Positions 1 through 10,566 of a stretch of DNA of 64,000 bases are shown here, piece after piece (position 1 is the stretch's first letter; each line of letters starts with the position of its first letter). Below the pieces are notes generated by a model. It saw only the letters and a list, made by a program, of their open reading frames with translations, did not search any database and was not told where the DNA came from. Origin of the DNA: Whalleya microplaca (lineage: Eukaryota; Ascomycota; Sordariomycetes; Xylariales; Xylariaceae); assembly GCA_022497155.1 (NCBI GenBank), contig MU385725.1, forward strand, positions 310,001 to 374,000, given 5' to 3'. Made by a program: the position numbers and the translations under genes.

Positions 1-377
1 TGGTAGGGAACAGACGCCTTCGCTGTTCGGCACGCACTTGCTTTCGCGCACTAGATAAAGCTTTGGTCGACTCGGGAGCGTTCTCAGGAATTGGTGTTGA
101 ACGACCACTAGAAATATTGTAAGCAAGCCAGGTCAGCTTCCGATTTGTCCGTAACCCACGGCCACGGTTCCGCTCCGCTGGGCAGAGCTGAGTTGAAGCT
201 CACTCACCTTGTCATACCCGACGCGACATCCTCGGAAGGTGTCTCGAGCGAGCCATTGATAGAAGTAGTGCTATGCGCTCTGACTAGCTCGGAAACCTGA
301 GAATGCTGTGGTTTTCTCGGTCGTGGACGTAATACATGGTCGTGTGGGTCGGTCGTTTCGATATTCGTCGAGGCCAT
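1..377 (-). CDS. N-terminal part of a gene leaving the left edge; possibly sterol O-acyltransferase
   Basis: Two exons are visible on the minus strand. Exon 1 runs 377-208 from an ATG and begins MASTNIETTD. A GTGAGT donor lies at 207, and the intron ends in TTTCTAG at 108. Exon 2 runs from 107 past the window edge and stays open. The joined stretch is low-complexity and hydrophilic, then becomes basic and ends in the motif AEQRRRLFPT. As I remember fungal sterol O-acyltransferases (ARE/ACAT family, ER membrane enzymes making steryl esters), they have a disordered N-terminus followed by a similar basic segment just before the first membrane helix. That is the only basis for the name, since no catalytic part is in view. 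Seeing the gene structure is more certain than naming it. Confidence 0.4.
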
Positions 378-1976
378 GTTGTGTTCAAGCAAGCCTCGGT
401 CCAATGACGGGAGCTTGGGGAGAATATGGACGTAAGGAGTAAGGAGGGAGGCCAATGCCAGCCAATGCAAGAAAAGACAGGGGAGATGCAGGAGCTGTAT
501 AGGTACTCTAAGATGGGATAAGATGGTTCATTGATAGGTAGATAGGTAGATATTTTGGGGTATATTGCGTCAACGCCTGCAACGATCAATGTGAGGGTGA
601 AGGCAGAAGGACAGAAGGACAGAAGGAGAGGAGAAAGGACAAGTCAAGCAGCAACAACAACAACGTTTAGGAATACACAGTCGAAGGAGCAAGGAATAAT
701 GTCACGACGCGGCGTCACATTCCTGATACGGTACGATACTTGATATGTATGTACGTGCATATATGGATGGCAAAGAGAGGTTGACACGCAATCAAATCGG
801 TACGTTGGATGTATCCATGGATGTTGTATGTAGCATGAAGGTTCGCTATAATTATGAAGTATGGATTAAAGTTGTCAACAAATTATGAACAAAATTGGCT
901 GTCCAATAGCCCGTCTATGAATGATTATCTCGGCAGTGCTCTAGGCAGCCTTATTACCCCACCAGTGCAACCCAGGGTAGTGGTAAGAGCTGCTACTTTA
1001 GCGAGTTAACGAGCCCATTAGGGGCCCTCAAGCGGTGGCTATAAAAAGGCGTTTTAAGTTAGGAGGCTTTGGGGGCAGCTCTGCCACTCGAGGGATCATC
1101 CTTACAGGTCTGACGTCATGCGAAGCCCACGTGCTGCGTCTACGGGAATCGCCCAAGTCCCAGTGAAATCATCATCGCTATTTCCTCCTGCTTGCTGGCC
1201 AGATTTCCCCAACCACCTGAGCAAAAGCTCCGTCCGGTCAACTTCTCGCGTCATCAGTCCCAATGCGAAACATCCACCCAGCAGCTTGCAGGTGCCGGTA
1301 TCCGAACCAGCCAAGCCCTCGCTCTCTGTGACTGAAGTGGGAATAGCTTCACTACTCGGTGCTGCTAATCCTCACTATCACATAGTCGTCAGGGAATTAA
1401 CGGTCATACGTCAACATTCAAAGAGATAATGAGAGTTATAATATCGCATTTTCAAAAGCTCTATATTGAGTCATGTAACAGAACACGCAGCACACGCTCT
1501 TTGGTCACCGACGCAGAAGCAACAAACCCCAAGGCACGAGACATGGACGCTAATAGGGCCATGGATTTTCTGCTCATCACTGATCCGGCAAAATGAAATC
1601 ACTAATATTCCCTGGATTTAACAGTGAGGAACAGCAACTGTGCAGTCTAATTGATAGCAGTAACAGTTGAGACTATCCTAGGCGGAGACTATGTTAAGTC
1701 TCGGTTGATGGGTCGCCAGGCGTATTACGCCTCGTCAAGCTCCCCCACCCGTGGTGGACAACCAGCGTAAGACAATGTGATCGTTTAACTTCCGTACTAA
1801 GTACTTTGAGGGTTACAAAAATTCTATCTAAATTCTATCTTATCAAATAGTAATGGAGGGTGTATGAAAGCTAATGACCTGATAGGCCATCTAATTCGTG
1901 GACTTCCTTAGCTTATATTCTCAGCCAAGTCCCTTGGGTCCTATTGCTCTATCCGTATTGTACATATCACACGCTT
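378..1976. other. Intergenic region, no supported gene
   Basis: This holds the upstream region of the leftmost gene and the 3' side of the urea transporter. There is a short GATAGGTA tandem at about 533-553 and a purine-rich ACAGAAGG tandem at about 606-630. Open frames on both strands at 1102-1429 overlap each other and show no splice or start context that favours either one. Confidence 0.5.
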
Positions 1977-4283
1977 CTATGCCGTTTCACCTCTGTTAAA
2001 CCATGAACGCCACAATCCTTTACAGACTTTCGAGGTCTGGCCCCAGCCGTCGAAGACAGGGTATACAACGACGGCACCAAGCGCAAAGAATTGCCATATA
2101 ATGGCGACCGACACCCAGCCGCTGAAGAAGCTCCTAGTGAAGATGTAATTTCGGTACAATGGTAGCGGCCACGCCACAAACGTGGTTGTGACGATGAATA
2201 TGAGAAAGCCCCAGGCGATCTTATACCAGTGGCGGAGATACGCGAGAGTTGCCGCGTCGAAGGGGTGCGCACCCTCGTTGGTTGAATATTCTGACGCAGG
2301 CAGTGAGGACGACGACTCCGAGGCCTTTTCGTTCTCCAGAGGTTGTTTTAGAGCCTCACCGGAAATGCCGTCACCTGGTATCGGTTCAATATCCTTCGAT
2401 GCCGTTTTAACGCCAATGCGACTCTCGTCTTTGGAGTCAGTGCTAGGCTTCTGCTGGATACTTGCTTCTTGGGTAGGTTTCTCTCCCTCACCATCCTCAT
2501 CCTTGACGAGGCCGATGCTCAGGAAGTCGCGCCAGTCAAAGACTTCCTTGGGACCGACGTAGGATAGGATGACAGAGAATAAAACTGGCGAGAACGTCGA
2601 CGTCAACGTACCATACAAACACGGCAGTTGCTGCGACGTTGTCTGCAGGTTGACAACTCCGTAGGTCGCGTACGTAGTTCCGAGCCACACCGTGAGACCG
2701 CATATCATCCCCAACACTGGCGAAACGACAGCAGCGAGCTTAGACTGCCGGCTCCACAGGATAGTGAGTATGAGAGGGAATATGCCTGGGCACTTGATCA
2801 TGTTCATCGTGTAGGAAAGCCAGTTGATATTAGCGCCTCCGTAGTTCAGCCCCAGCGTGATACAGGAAATCAGAACACCGTGGAACACAACACCCAGGTG
2901 ACTAGCCCGGACAGTTTGTCGGTCGGTGGCAGCCGGGTTGATGTACGTTCGGTAGATGTCGAACGAGAGGATACTGCTCACAGCAATCATGGAGGAGGAT
3001 ACCGTGCTCGTTACTGCCATGAAGAGGAGCAACAGCATCCCGGCGCTGCCGCCGGAGCCAAGGAGTGCGTGTATGGTGTACGGCATTACGTATCCCGAAT
3101 CCACTTGGGCAGAGGAGAATCCAGTTGGTAAAAAGGGGTAGACTGAGGTGTTTTGGAAAGCCCGGGCAGTGAGTCCCATGACAGTGCCCATGGCCCATGG
3201 CACAGCGAAGATGGATAATGCTGCCAGGTTATAGCCCGGCACAGTGGCTTTCACTTCGGCGGCAAAAGACTTCTGCCAGAATGCAGTGTCCTGAATATTT
3301 ATGAGTATGAGCTCCAAGGTAATTGCGTCTTGATATTCGAAGGACTTACCATAATGACGAGAGCCAAATTACCGAACTTGAGGATAACACCAAATATGAT
3401 AGACCCTTTGCTCTTGAAACTCAGAAGGGAGCCTGCATAATTTCCGTCTACATGGTTATCCTCCGCAGTCGCCAGCAACATGTTATAGAGCCCATCAAGG
3501 CCACCGATGCGTTGATGGGTCAGCACGGCCAAGGTGAAGTACACAATCAAAATAAGGGCGATGGTCGTATGAAGGAAGTCAGTTAAGAACGTTGCTTTAA
3601 GTCCTCCGACGGCCGTGTACAAGACCACTATATCGATGTCTAGCGTCAGTATAAAGTACTAGCTCGGAGGAGGTATAGTATCTTACCCCCTAAAGGAATG
3701 AGTATAGTAGCCGCAGCAAGGTTGATCCCAGTCAAGCCTACTAAGATTTGGGAACCCGTCACAATCATCGAAGCGCAACCAATAATATTGTTTATCAGAT
3801 TCAACACAATGAAGGTAAAATGTCCTAGCCCCCCATATCGTATACGCACGATCTCCAACGAGGTATGAGCGTGAGGCACCCTAATCTTGACTAGAACACC
3901 GAGTACAGCCATGAGGGAGATCTGAAAGGCAACACCGCTACCAAACCACATAGGCGCTGCGATTCCAAATTTGTAACATTGGACTGAGGAGAAGACGGTT
4001 TCGTTGATCCACATCCACGATGAGAAGACAGCGGAACAGGTTAGACCTATTCACTGTGAGTATCAATAGCAGAAACAAAGGGCACATTGCACCTCTCACC
4101 TGTACCGACCGTTCGATTAGCTACCATAAACATTTCTGACTCGCCAGAGTCCTCGTTGAGGTAGACTTTCTGCAGCTTGACTGCAACTAAGATGACTAGG
4201 GCGAATAAGACGCCTAGTCCGATGACAACGCCATACCCAACGCCCTCGCTGAGCAGACTGACTTTAAATGCGTCAGTAGACAT
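1977..4283 (-). CDS. dur3: Urea active transporter, sodium:solute symporter family (DUR3-like)
   Basis: This is a plasma-membrane symporter of the SSS family, whose DUR3 branch takes up urea. Four exons join in frame: 4283-4100, 4046-3687, 3627-3350 and 3290-1977, giving 711 residues, a normal length for DUR3. Junction sequences fit the family: VGTGLTCSAVFSSW across intron 1, LIPLGVVLYTAVGGLKATF across intron 2 and LVIMDTAFWQKSFAAE across intron 3. Many hydrophobic helices are visible, and a hydrophilic Ser/Glu-rich loop of about 80 residues lies before the last two. For intron 1 the first AG after the branch site would break the frame; the next one, at 4048-4047, restores it. The gene diverges from a flavin monooxygenase across 469 bases. 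Urea uptake is a family inference; polyamine or another amide substrate is possible. Confidence 0.85.
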
Positions 4284-4752
4284 GTCACTATAATATCAAA
4301 TACTCTAAAATATTAAATACTATAGATATCTGGCATTCGAGCAGCTTGCTGACCGTGAGACCTCGAATACAACCTTTATATCTAATCGCGTTTGCTGATT
4401 GGCAACGGCCGTATCACCGAAGTCGCATCACGCAATTCGCGGAGACCATTTCAACACCAATGTTTCTACACAATCCCGGCAGGGAACTCCCGACATCTGT
4501 CGGGAAGCTCGCTGCTGTGCCTATGGCAGGATCCCTAGCGCTAGATATCATCAGTTTTATTGTCGAGGGATATATATAACGTGCTTGCACCCATGTAAGT
4601 AGCCAGACTATCGGAAGACTTCCCAAGTCATTTTTCCCATTGGAGAGAGAGAGCCAAGCCAATTTTGCAAATCTCGAGGAAAGTCTCCTCATCGCCACCA
4701 TTTTGGAGAGAAATCGTAGACGTGACACAGAACCCCTCACAGCAATATCACC
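4284..4752. promoter_or_regulatory. Shared divergent promoter region of the transporter and the monooxygenase
   Basis: These 469 bases separate the start codons of two outward-facing genes. They contain a perfect 18-base inverted repeat (listed separately), a TATATATAA run near 4571 about 180 bases before the monooxygenase ATG, and ATTGG (CCAAT-box complement) near 4397 and 4634. No GATA-factor cluster was seen; one CGATAG on the minus strand lies near 4609. Confidence 0.5.
4488..4505. promoter_or_regulatory. Perfect palindrome CCG-N8-CGG, candidate Zn2Cys6 factor site
   Basis: The sequence TCCCGACA-TC-TGTCGGGA has two perfect 8-base arms around a 2-base centre. CCG and CGG triplets face each other 8 bases apart, the layout many fungal binuclear zinc-cluster regulators recognise as dimers. 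It lies about 200 bases upstream of the transporter start and 250 bases upstream of the monooxygenase start, so one factor could govern both. No such regulator gene is present in the window. Confidence 0.4.
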
Positions 4753-6458
4753 ATGGCATCCTCCAACGGCGACGAGGCCACGGCAGCGGCCACCACGCCG
4801 CCCAAGGCCAAAAAGCAGCTCCTGCTCAACGCCTTTGTGATGACGACGCCGGGCCACCTGTCGCCGGGGCTCTGGAAGCACCCGCGGAACCGGACGGACG
4901 ACTACAACAAGCTTCACTTCTGGACGTCGCTGGCGCAGCTGCTGGACCGGGGCGGCTTCCACGCCATGTTCGTCGCGGACGTGCTGGGGCCCTACGACGT
5001 CTACAAGGGCCCCGCCAACGTCGACCCGGTCCTGGCGTCCGGCTCGCAGTTCCCCGTCAACGACCCGCTGTACGCCGTCCCGGCCATGGCCGCCGTCACC
5101 AAGAACTTGATCTTCGGCGTCACGGCCTCGACGACGTATGATGCGCCTTATGCTTTGGCGAGACGGTTTTCTACTGTTGATCATTTGGCTGAGGGACGCG
5201 TTGCGTGGAATATTGTTACGGTAAGTAGTAGCTGGAGTTATTTGTTACCTTGCTATCTTAACTTATGAGCAAACACGCACCAATTGAGTGCATTCGGAAG
5301 TTCAGGCTTCTGGACTCTCGTAAAAGAGAAAACACTGACTTTTGTGGCTTCAGTCATACTTGGAAAGTGCAGCAAGGAACTTTGGTCTTGAAACGCAAAT
5401 TGAGCATGATGAGCGCTACCGTATTGCAGAAGAGTACTTGGATGTGGTGTACAAGGTAAATACTATCTCCTGTCACATAATACTCAAGACGCTCCTAACA
5501 TTATTCGCAAGCTATGGGAGGGCAGCTGGAGGGACGACGCCGCCCCCAGGGATCGCGAGGGGGGACAATTCGCCATCGCCGGGCGCGTCCGCCAAATCAA
5601 TCATAAAGGCAAGTATTTCCAAGTCCCCGGCCCCCACATCTCGGAGCCATCCCCGCAGCGGACACCCTTCCTATTCCAAGCCGGGACATCCAAGGCCGGG
5701 ACGGAGTTCGGCGCGAAGCACGCCGAAGCCGTCTTCATGGGCGCGCAGCTGCCCGAGCTCGTGCGCAAGTCCGTCGACGCGCTCCGCAGCACGGCCAAGG
5801 ACAAATTCGGGCGGGACCCGAGCCACATCAAGGTGTTCGCGGGCGTGTGCGTCGTCGTCGACGAGACGGACGAGAAGGCGCAGGCCAAGTTCCAGGACCT
5901 GCTCTCGTACGGGGACCGGGAGGGCGCGCTGGCGCTGTTCGGCGGCTGGACCGGCCACGATCTGTCCTCGTTTGATGACGATGAGGATTTCCGGTTCACC
6001 GACAAGCCTGAGATCCGGTCCACTATCAATCGCTGGGCGAGTACGGTTCCAGGTAGTGATGGGCTGAGATGGACGAAGTCCAGAATCGCCGAGTTCCTGT
6101 TGATAGGAGGGATGATGTAAGTCTTCGGACACCAATGAAAAGACTAGAGGAAGATTGATTGCTGACTATGTTGTGTGTACTTCTCAGGCCGAAGTTCATC
6201 GGCAGCCCGAAAACAGTCGTGGACGAGCTGGAGAGATGGGCCGAGGTGGCCGATGTCGATGGATTTAATCTTGCTCATGTAGTGAGCCCTGGCTCCTTCG
6301 AGGACATAATTGAGTTTGTGATTCCCGAGTTGCGGAGAAGGGGGTTATTCAGGGAGAAGGTTGAACGCGAGGGAGCGACTGCTAGGGAGGTCTTTTTCGG
6401 ACAGCCTCATCTCTTGGATGACCATCCGGGCCATCAGTTCAAATGGAAAGAATCTTAG
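4753..6458 (+). CDS. FMN-dependent monooxygenase, NtaA/SnaA/DszA (luciferase-like) family
   Basis: This is a bacterial-type luciferase-fold enzyme that uses reduced FMN and oxygen; relatives oxidise nitrilotriacetate, dibenzothiophene sulfone or similar compounds. Four exons join in frame: 4753-5220, 5354-5455, 5512-6116 and 6188-6458, giving 481 residues, a usual length. Family marks are HLSPGLWKHP near residue 35, the segment NIVT-SYLESAARNFG across intron 1, EEYLDVVYK-LWEGSW across intron 2, the GKYFQVPGPH loop, FQAGTSKAGTEFGAKHAEAVF, and the C-terminal DGFNLAHVVSPGSFEDI. The ATG at 4753 sits in CACCATGG context. There is no signal peptide, so it is probably cytosolic or peroxisomal. It diverges from the urea transporter, which hints at use of a nitrogen-containing compound. 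The actual substrate cannot be read from the sequence. Confidence 0.88.
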
Positions 6459-8518
6459 TGTAGCATGAGATCACGACCTGTGGATGAGCCTACTGTATCT
6501 AGTCTTCATAAGCAAGATGTATGACCTTGATATGACTGTGGTATCTTTATAGTTCGTATTCCCCATGCCACTCTTGACATGTAGTAACTGATGTAAGATT
6601 GAATCTAGCAGTGTATTTCTCAAACTAATATCAAGACTAATAAGGGTGGCCCTACATGCAAATAAACTTCGTTCGCTTAGAGCATGTTTATGTGACAAGG
6701 GCTGTAATTTAGGGCTTGGAAATATATCAATTTAGCAATAATTCTCTAGGCCCTCTGAGGGTGCTTGTTGTTCTAAGTTTCAATCTGAATCTGAGGTTCG
6801 GCGACAGGTCTTTATAGACCTGCTGCCGCGGTACGTATTCCTGGTATATATCTAGTCTGTTGCCGATATAGCCGCCGTCTGGTAATCATACCTTTTGTTA
6901 GGTAGTTATATATTCTAACAGTATCGAATAACATCTAACAGCACCTAATATATATATATTTATATAACATTCCTGCATCTCGTATAGCTTCCAACAGGTC
7001 TTGGCTCCAATCGCCGTGTGACAGTTTAGCAGATGAGCAGACTGTATAAAAGAGTCGATGGACTATCTGAGCAATGTGAGTCGTTTGGGCTGCCGGAGTA
7101 ATATTTGCAAGTGTAGAGATAGATCACGAATAAATAATCGATATTAAATTGAGGCCTTAACGGGTACATTCGATACTATTATATAGGCGACCGTAGACGA
7201 AAGGTATTCATTCCGATATTTTCTGGTTCCGTAGCAACTTGAAAATTTGATATATTTACATTGAATTCAAATTAACTTTTTAATGATTTTTGTTATATTG
7301 AGTGAACCCAGATGTTTAGTGTGTTTTTCGCTATTCGCGATATTGTTGCATATATATATCTATTGACTCAATCGCTATGTTGGCCATCATTATTATTTAT
7401 TGGCACCGCAGACATTTATACTGATGAGACAATCACTTTTGAGCAATATCTGCTAGGTATGTGTTGGCCATTATGGTTCTCATGACAAGAATATGATTGT
7501 TATAGCGCTGAGTTGTTGACTTGAACTCAAAGTGAGCACCGCCTCAATAAGCATCGACAACATTAGATTTGATACAGACATGATACTTCGCAACTCGAGC
7601 CGAATTTGGTATATCGTGGCGGCCAAGCAACACGTTGAACTTCTTTCTTTGTCTGGACGATAAATAAATGTAATTGTATTACAATTATGATGTGGTAAAG
7701 TGGTCAAAAATGCTGCGCCGCAATCTTTTACCGCAGATTCGGGTGGCGACAGAGCTAAGTAATGCGGCTACGCGAATCTTATGAACCCGGCCCAGGGCTC
7801 GACCAGATCTCGGGCCGTTGAGCGAGGCAGGGATGCCTCTGTTTCCATGATCTCACTAAAGCTGTAACAGGAAGGTTATACTCGAGCGTGCATGCTGGGA
7901 TATATGAGGTTTTACGAACCGGCCGTTATAAACGCCATCGAGTGTTCCGCGAGTGGTATGCATACAGTTCTAGGACCAGGCCTCGAGAGGAGCCAGTAGG
8001 AATAGAAGGAAAGTGATGTTGAGCGAGAAAATAAATGTCTATCGCCTGAGATAGGCACCGGATAACATAAATGAGCAGACACACGCGTATAGTTATAAGC
8101 CTTATAATCAGATCACGGCGTACAATAGAAACGCCGCATATTGGCAATATCGTGGCAAAAGTATGCTGTGATGAGACAGCGAGGCTTCACGCATTACTTA
8201 TCCGTTTTCGTGGCTAGGGACACAGCACTAGCTATGACACCGTGCTCACACATGCCTTGATGTATATGGATGGGAAGGTGGCGAGGAAAGAAAAACAAAA
8301 ATGGAAACACCTAACACCTCATCAGAAGTGGAACACATCTCAAGTGGCTTAAAGTTGAAGATGAAACGTTTGACCATCGTAGGAAAGAGCAGACTATAAA
8401 GAGCTTCTTTACAGCTCTCACATTTTCAACCATGAAGTCTCGCACGTTGTAGAACCAGAATCACATTCACATCATCTACCCGCACCTGATCTTGCACCAC
8501 CATCTTCCAGCAGCGGGG
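6459..8518. other. AT-rich intergenic region containing a solo LTR
   Basis: Apart from the LTR at 6691-7023 I see no gene. The right part (about 7030-8400) is AT-rich with short overlapping open frames on the minus strand that lack any recognisable motif. The last 100 bases before 8519 are the leader of the flavin monooxygenase. Confidence 0.6.
6691..7023. mobile_element. Solo LTR of a retrotransposon, copy 1 (with 5-base target duplication)
   Basis: The element starts TGTGACAAGG and ends GCCGTGTGACA, so it has the 5'-TG...CA-3' ends of an LTR. It is flanked by the direct repeat GTTTA at 6686-6690 and 7024-7028, a 5-base target-site duplication. A second copy lies at 50376-50699. No internal retrotransposon coding region is next to either copy, so each is a solo LTR left by recombination between the two LTRs of an element. 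Copy 1 carries T or A at most positions where it differs from copy 2, consistent with RIP-like C-to-T change. The superfamily (Ty3 or Ty1 type) cannot be told from the LTR alone. Confidence 0.85.
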
Positions 8519-10566
8519 ATGCGCATTGCAATAATAGGTGCGGGCCCATCGGGCCTTGTCACACTCAAGTATCTCTTGGCCGCCGAAAAGACATTAGGAA
8601 CAAAACATGTTGAAGTGCGCCTCTTCGAATCCGAGTCCAGTGTAGGTGGCACGTTTCTGGCGAGGATGTACGAGGATGCCGAGGTAAAGAGAATTTCTTT
8701 TTCGTTTCACTTTTACCTCTCAAACTGACGAAAATCATAGCTGGTATCCTCTAGACAGCTCACTTCATTTTCTGACTTCAGATACAAAGATGATCCCGAT
8801 TTCCTTAGTGCGGGCCGCTACCTTGAGTACCTCAACGAGTACTGCACATATTTCAGCTTATGGCCGCATATGAACTTCTCTTGCCCAGTCAAAAGTCTCA
8901 GAAAGGACAAAGATGGGGGCCATATCTTGACTTACTCCCTGAAGGGACATCTGCATGCCTGGGAGTGTGATGCAGTTGCTGTCTGTTCTGGCTTACATGT
9001 TGATCCGAGCATTCCTCGACTCCAGGGGATTGAGAGAGTACCCCTAGTATTCCACTCTTCTGAGTTGAAGTCACGAGAGCAATTTGGCGTTGGAAAAACT
9101 GTACTCGTATTGGGCAGCGGGGAAACTGGTGCGGACGTCTCATTCCTTGCGGTCACTTCTCAGACGAAACGAGTGGTGATGTGCCACAGAAATGGCTTTC
9201 ATCTAGCTCCAAAGGTATATCTGATGCATGCTATGACCAACTGAGACTAAAAATATTACAGACAAACCCAAATCCTATGTTAATATTCAGTCGAAAACGA
9301 AACCCTTCAGGTCGCCCTCAAGTACCAATTGACTCTTCTCGAGCTAGTCTATTCGACACGGCGTATGTGCATCCTTGGCTCAGAAACAGCAGCGTCCTAT
9401 GGGCATATTATGACTGTTATGTAAGGTGGATTCTTTGGACGTCATGGGGGACGATACATGGATCAGATCAGTGGATCGGCGGCAAACCTCGAGGGTGGTC
9501 TACTTCTGAGAGTATGTCTACGATATTACTCCTTTCTATTGTTTTGGACTGCAACAGAGAAATGCTGACTATAACAGTATTCTTCAACAAGTCCGGCTCC
9601 AAACTTACCCCATATATCAATACTATCTGGAAACCGAAGGCGCCACAAGGATTCCTGCTATACATCCGCTCCTTGATAGTTCAAGACACTAAAGTAGAGA
9701 CACAAGGCCGACAACTAGATATCGCACCTTGGCCCGAGTGTATAGACGAAATCGGGGTTGTACAATTCAGAGATAATGGACGGCCCGAGTATGCGTACAT
9801 GAAAGAACAAGTCATCAAACCAGATGTGGTCGTCTTCTGTACAGGTTACAAACAGGAGTTTCCATTCCTCGCAAGCAAAGCTCCCTACTATGATTACATA
9901 CGGGAGATATGGCCGGAAGATGATCCTTCAATAGGGTTTATCGGCTTCGTGAGACCTAATCTAGGTGCCATCCCGCCTCTTGCCGAGATGCAGGCGCAAC
10001 TGTGGGTGCTCAAAATCCTGGCCCCTGAACGACTAGGCCCGGTCGCACCAGATGACGAGCCGCACTATCGGCTTGTATCCAAGAAGACGGCGAGAATCCG
10101 CTACGGAGTCGATCATGAGAGTTACACATACCAATTAGCCCTCGACATGAACACGGCACCATCCTTCCTTGAAGTATTGCGCATAGGCTTTAAAGGGAAT
10201 CAAGGCTCTTGGTGGAAACTCCCACTTACATGGGCTCTTGGCGCAAATTTCAACACCAAATTTAGACTTCGTGGACCATGGAAATGGGATGGTGCCGTGG
10301 AGGTCATGACTGGGGAATTATGGGACACTGTGGCAAGACGAGAATTGTTCTTTGGTAAGCTGTCTCTATTGATCTGCCGAGTTGGTTTTGCTTAACGTAT
10401 TATAGGTCACTTCACTCTTTCGGTCGTACCTATGCTTATTTTTGGCCCCATCAATCTCCTCGTCTATCTTTGCGCTTGTTTATGTCAACTATTACAACGC
10501 TTGACGCAAGCATACAGCATAAGGAGAATCAGAGGAGTGACTTCATCCAGCAACGTCCAGCAATAA
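8519..10566 (+). CDS. Flavin-containing monooxygenase with C-terminal membrane helix
   Basis: This is a class B flavoprotein monooxygenase that uses FAD and NADPH to oxygenate soft nucleophiles or ketones. Five exons join in frame: 8519-8683, 8741-9214, 9262-9511, 9578-10354 and 10406-10566, giving 608 residues. The FAD motif GAGPSG is at residues 7-12, EDAELVSSRQLTSFSDFR spans intron 1, and the NADPH motif LGSGETGAD follows. The VVVFCTGYKQEFP segment matches the conserved C-terminal ATGY-like strand. The last exon encodes a hydrophobic stretch (VVPMLIFGPINLLVYLC), probably a tail anchor in the ER. The ATG at 8519 was chosen because it immediately precedes the first beta strand. Intron 3 is 66 bases and free of stops, so its retention would add 22 residues without a frame change. 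The substrate is unknown. Confidence 0.85.

Noticed and set aside
1102..1429. Overlapping open frames on both strands
   Set aside because: Neither has a motif, splice partner or favourable start context; could not choose a coding strand.
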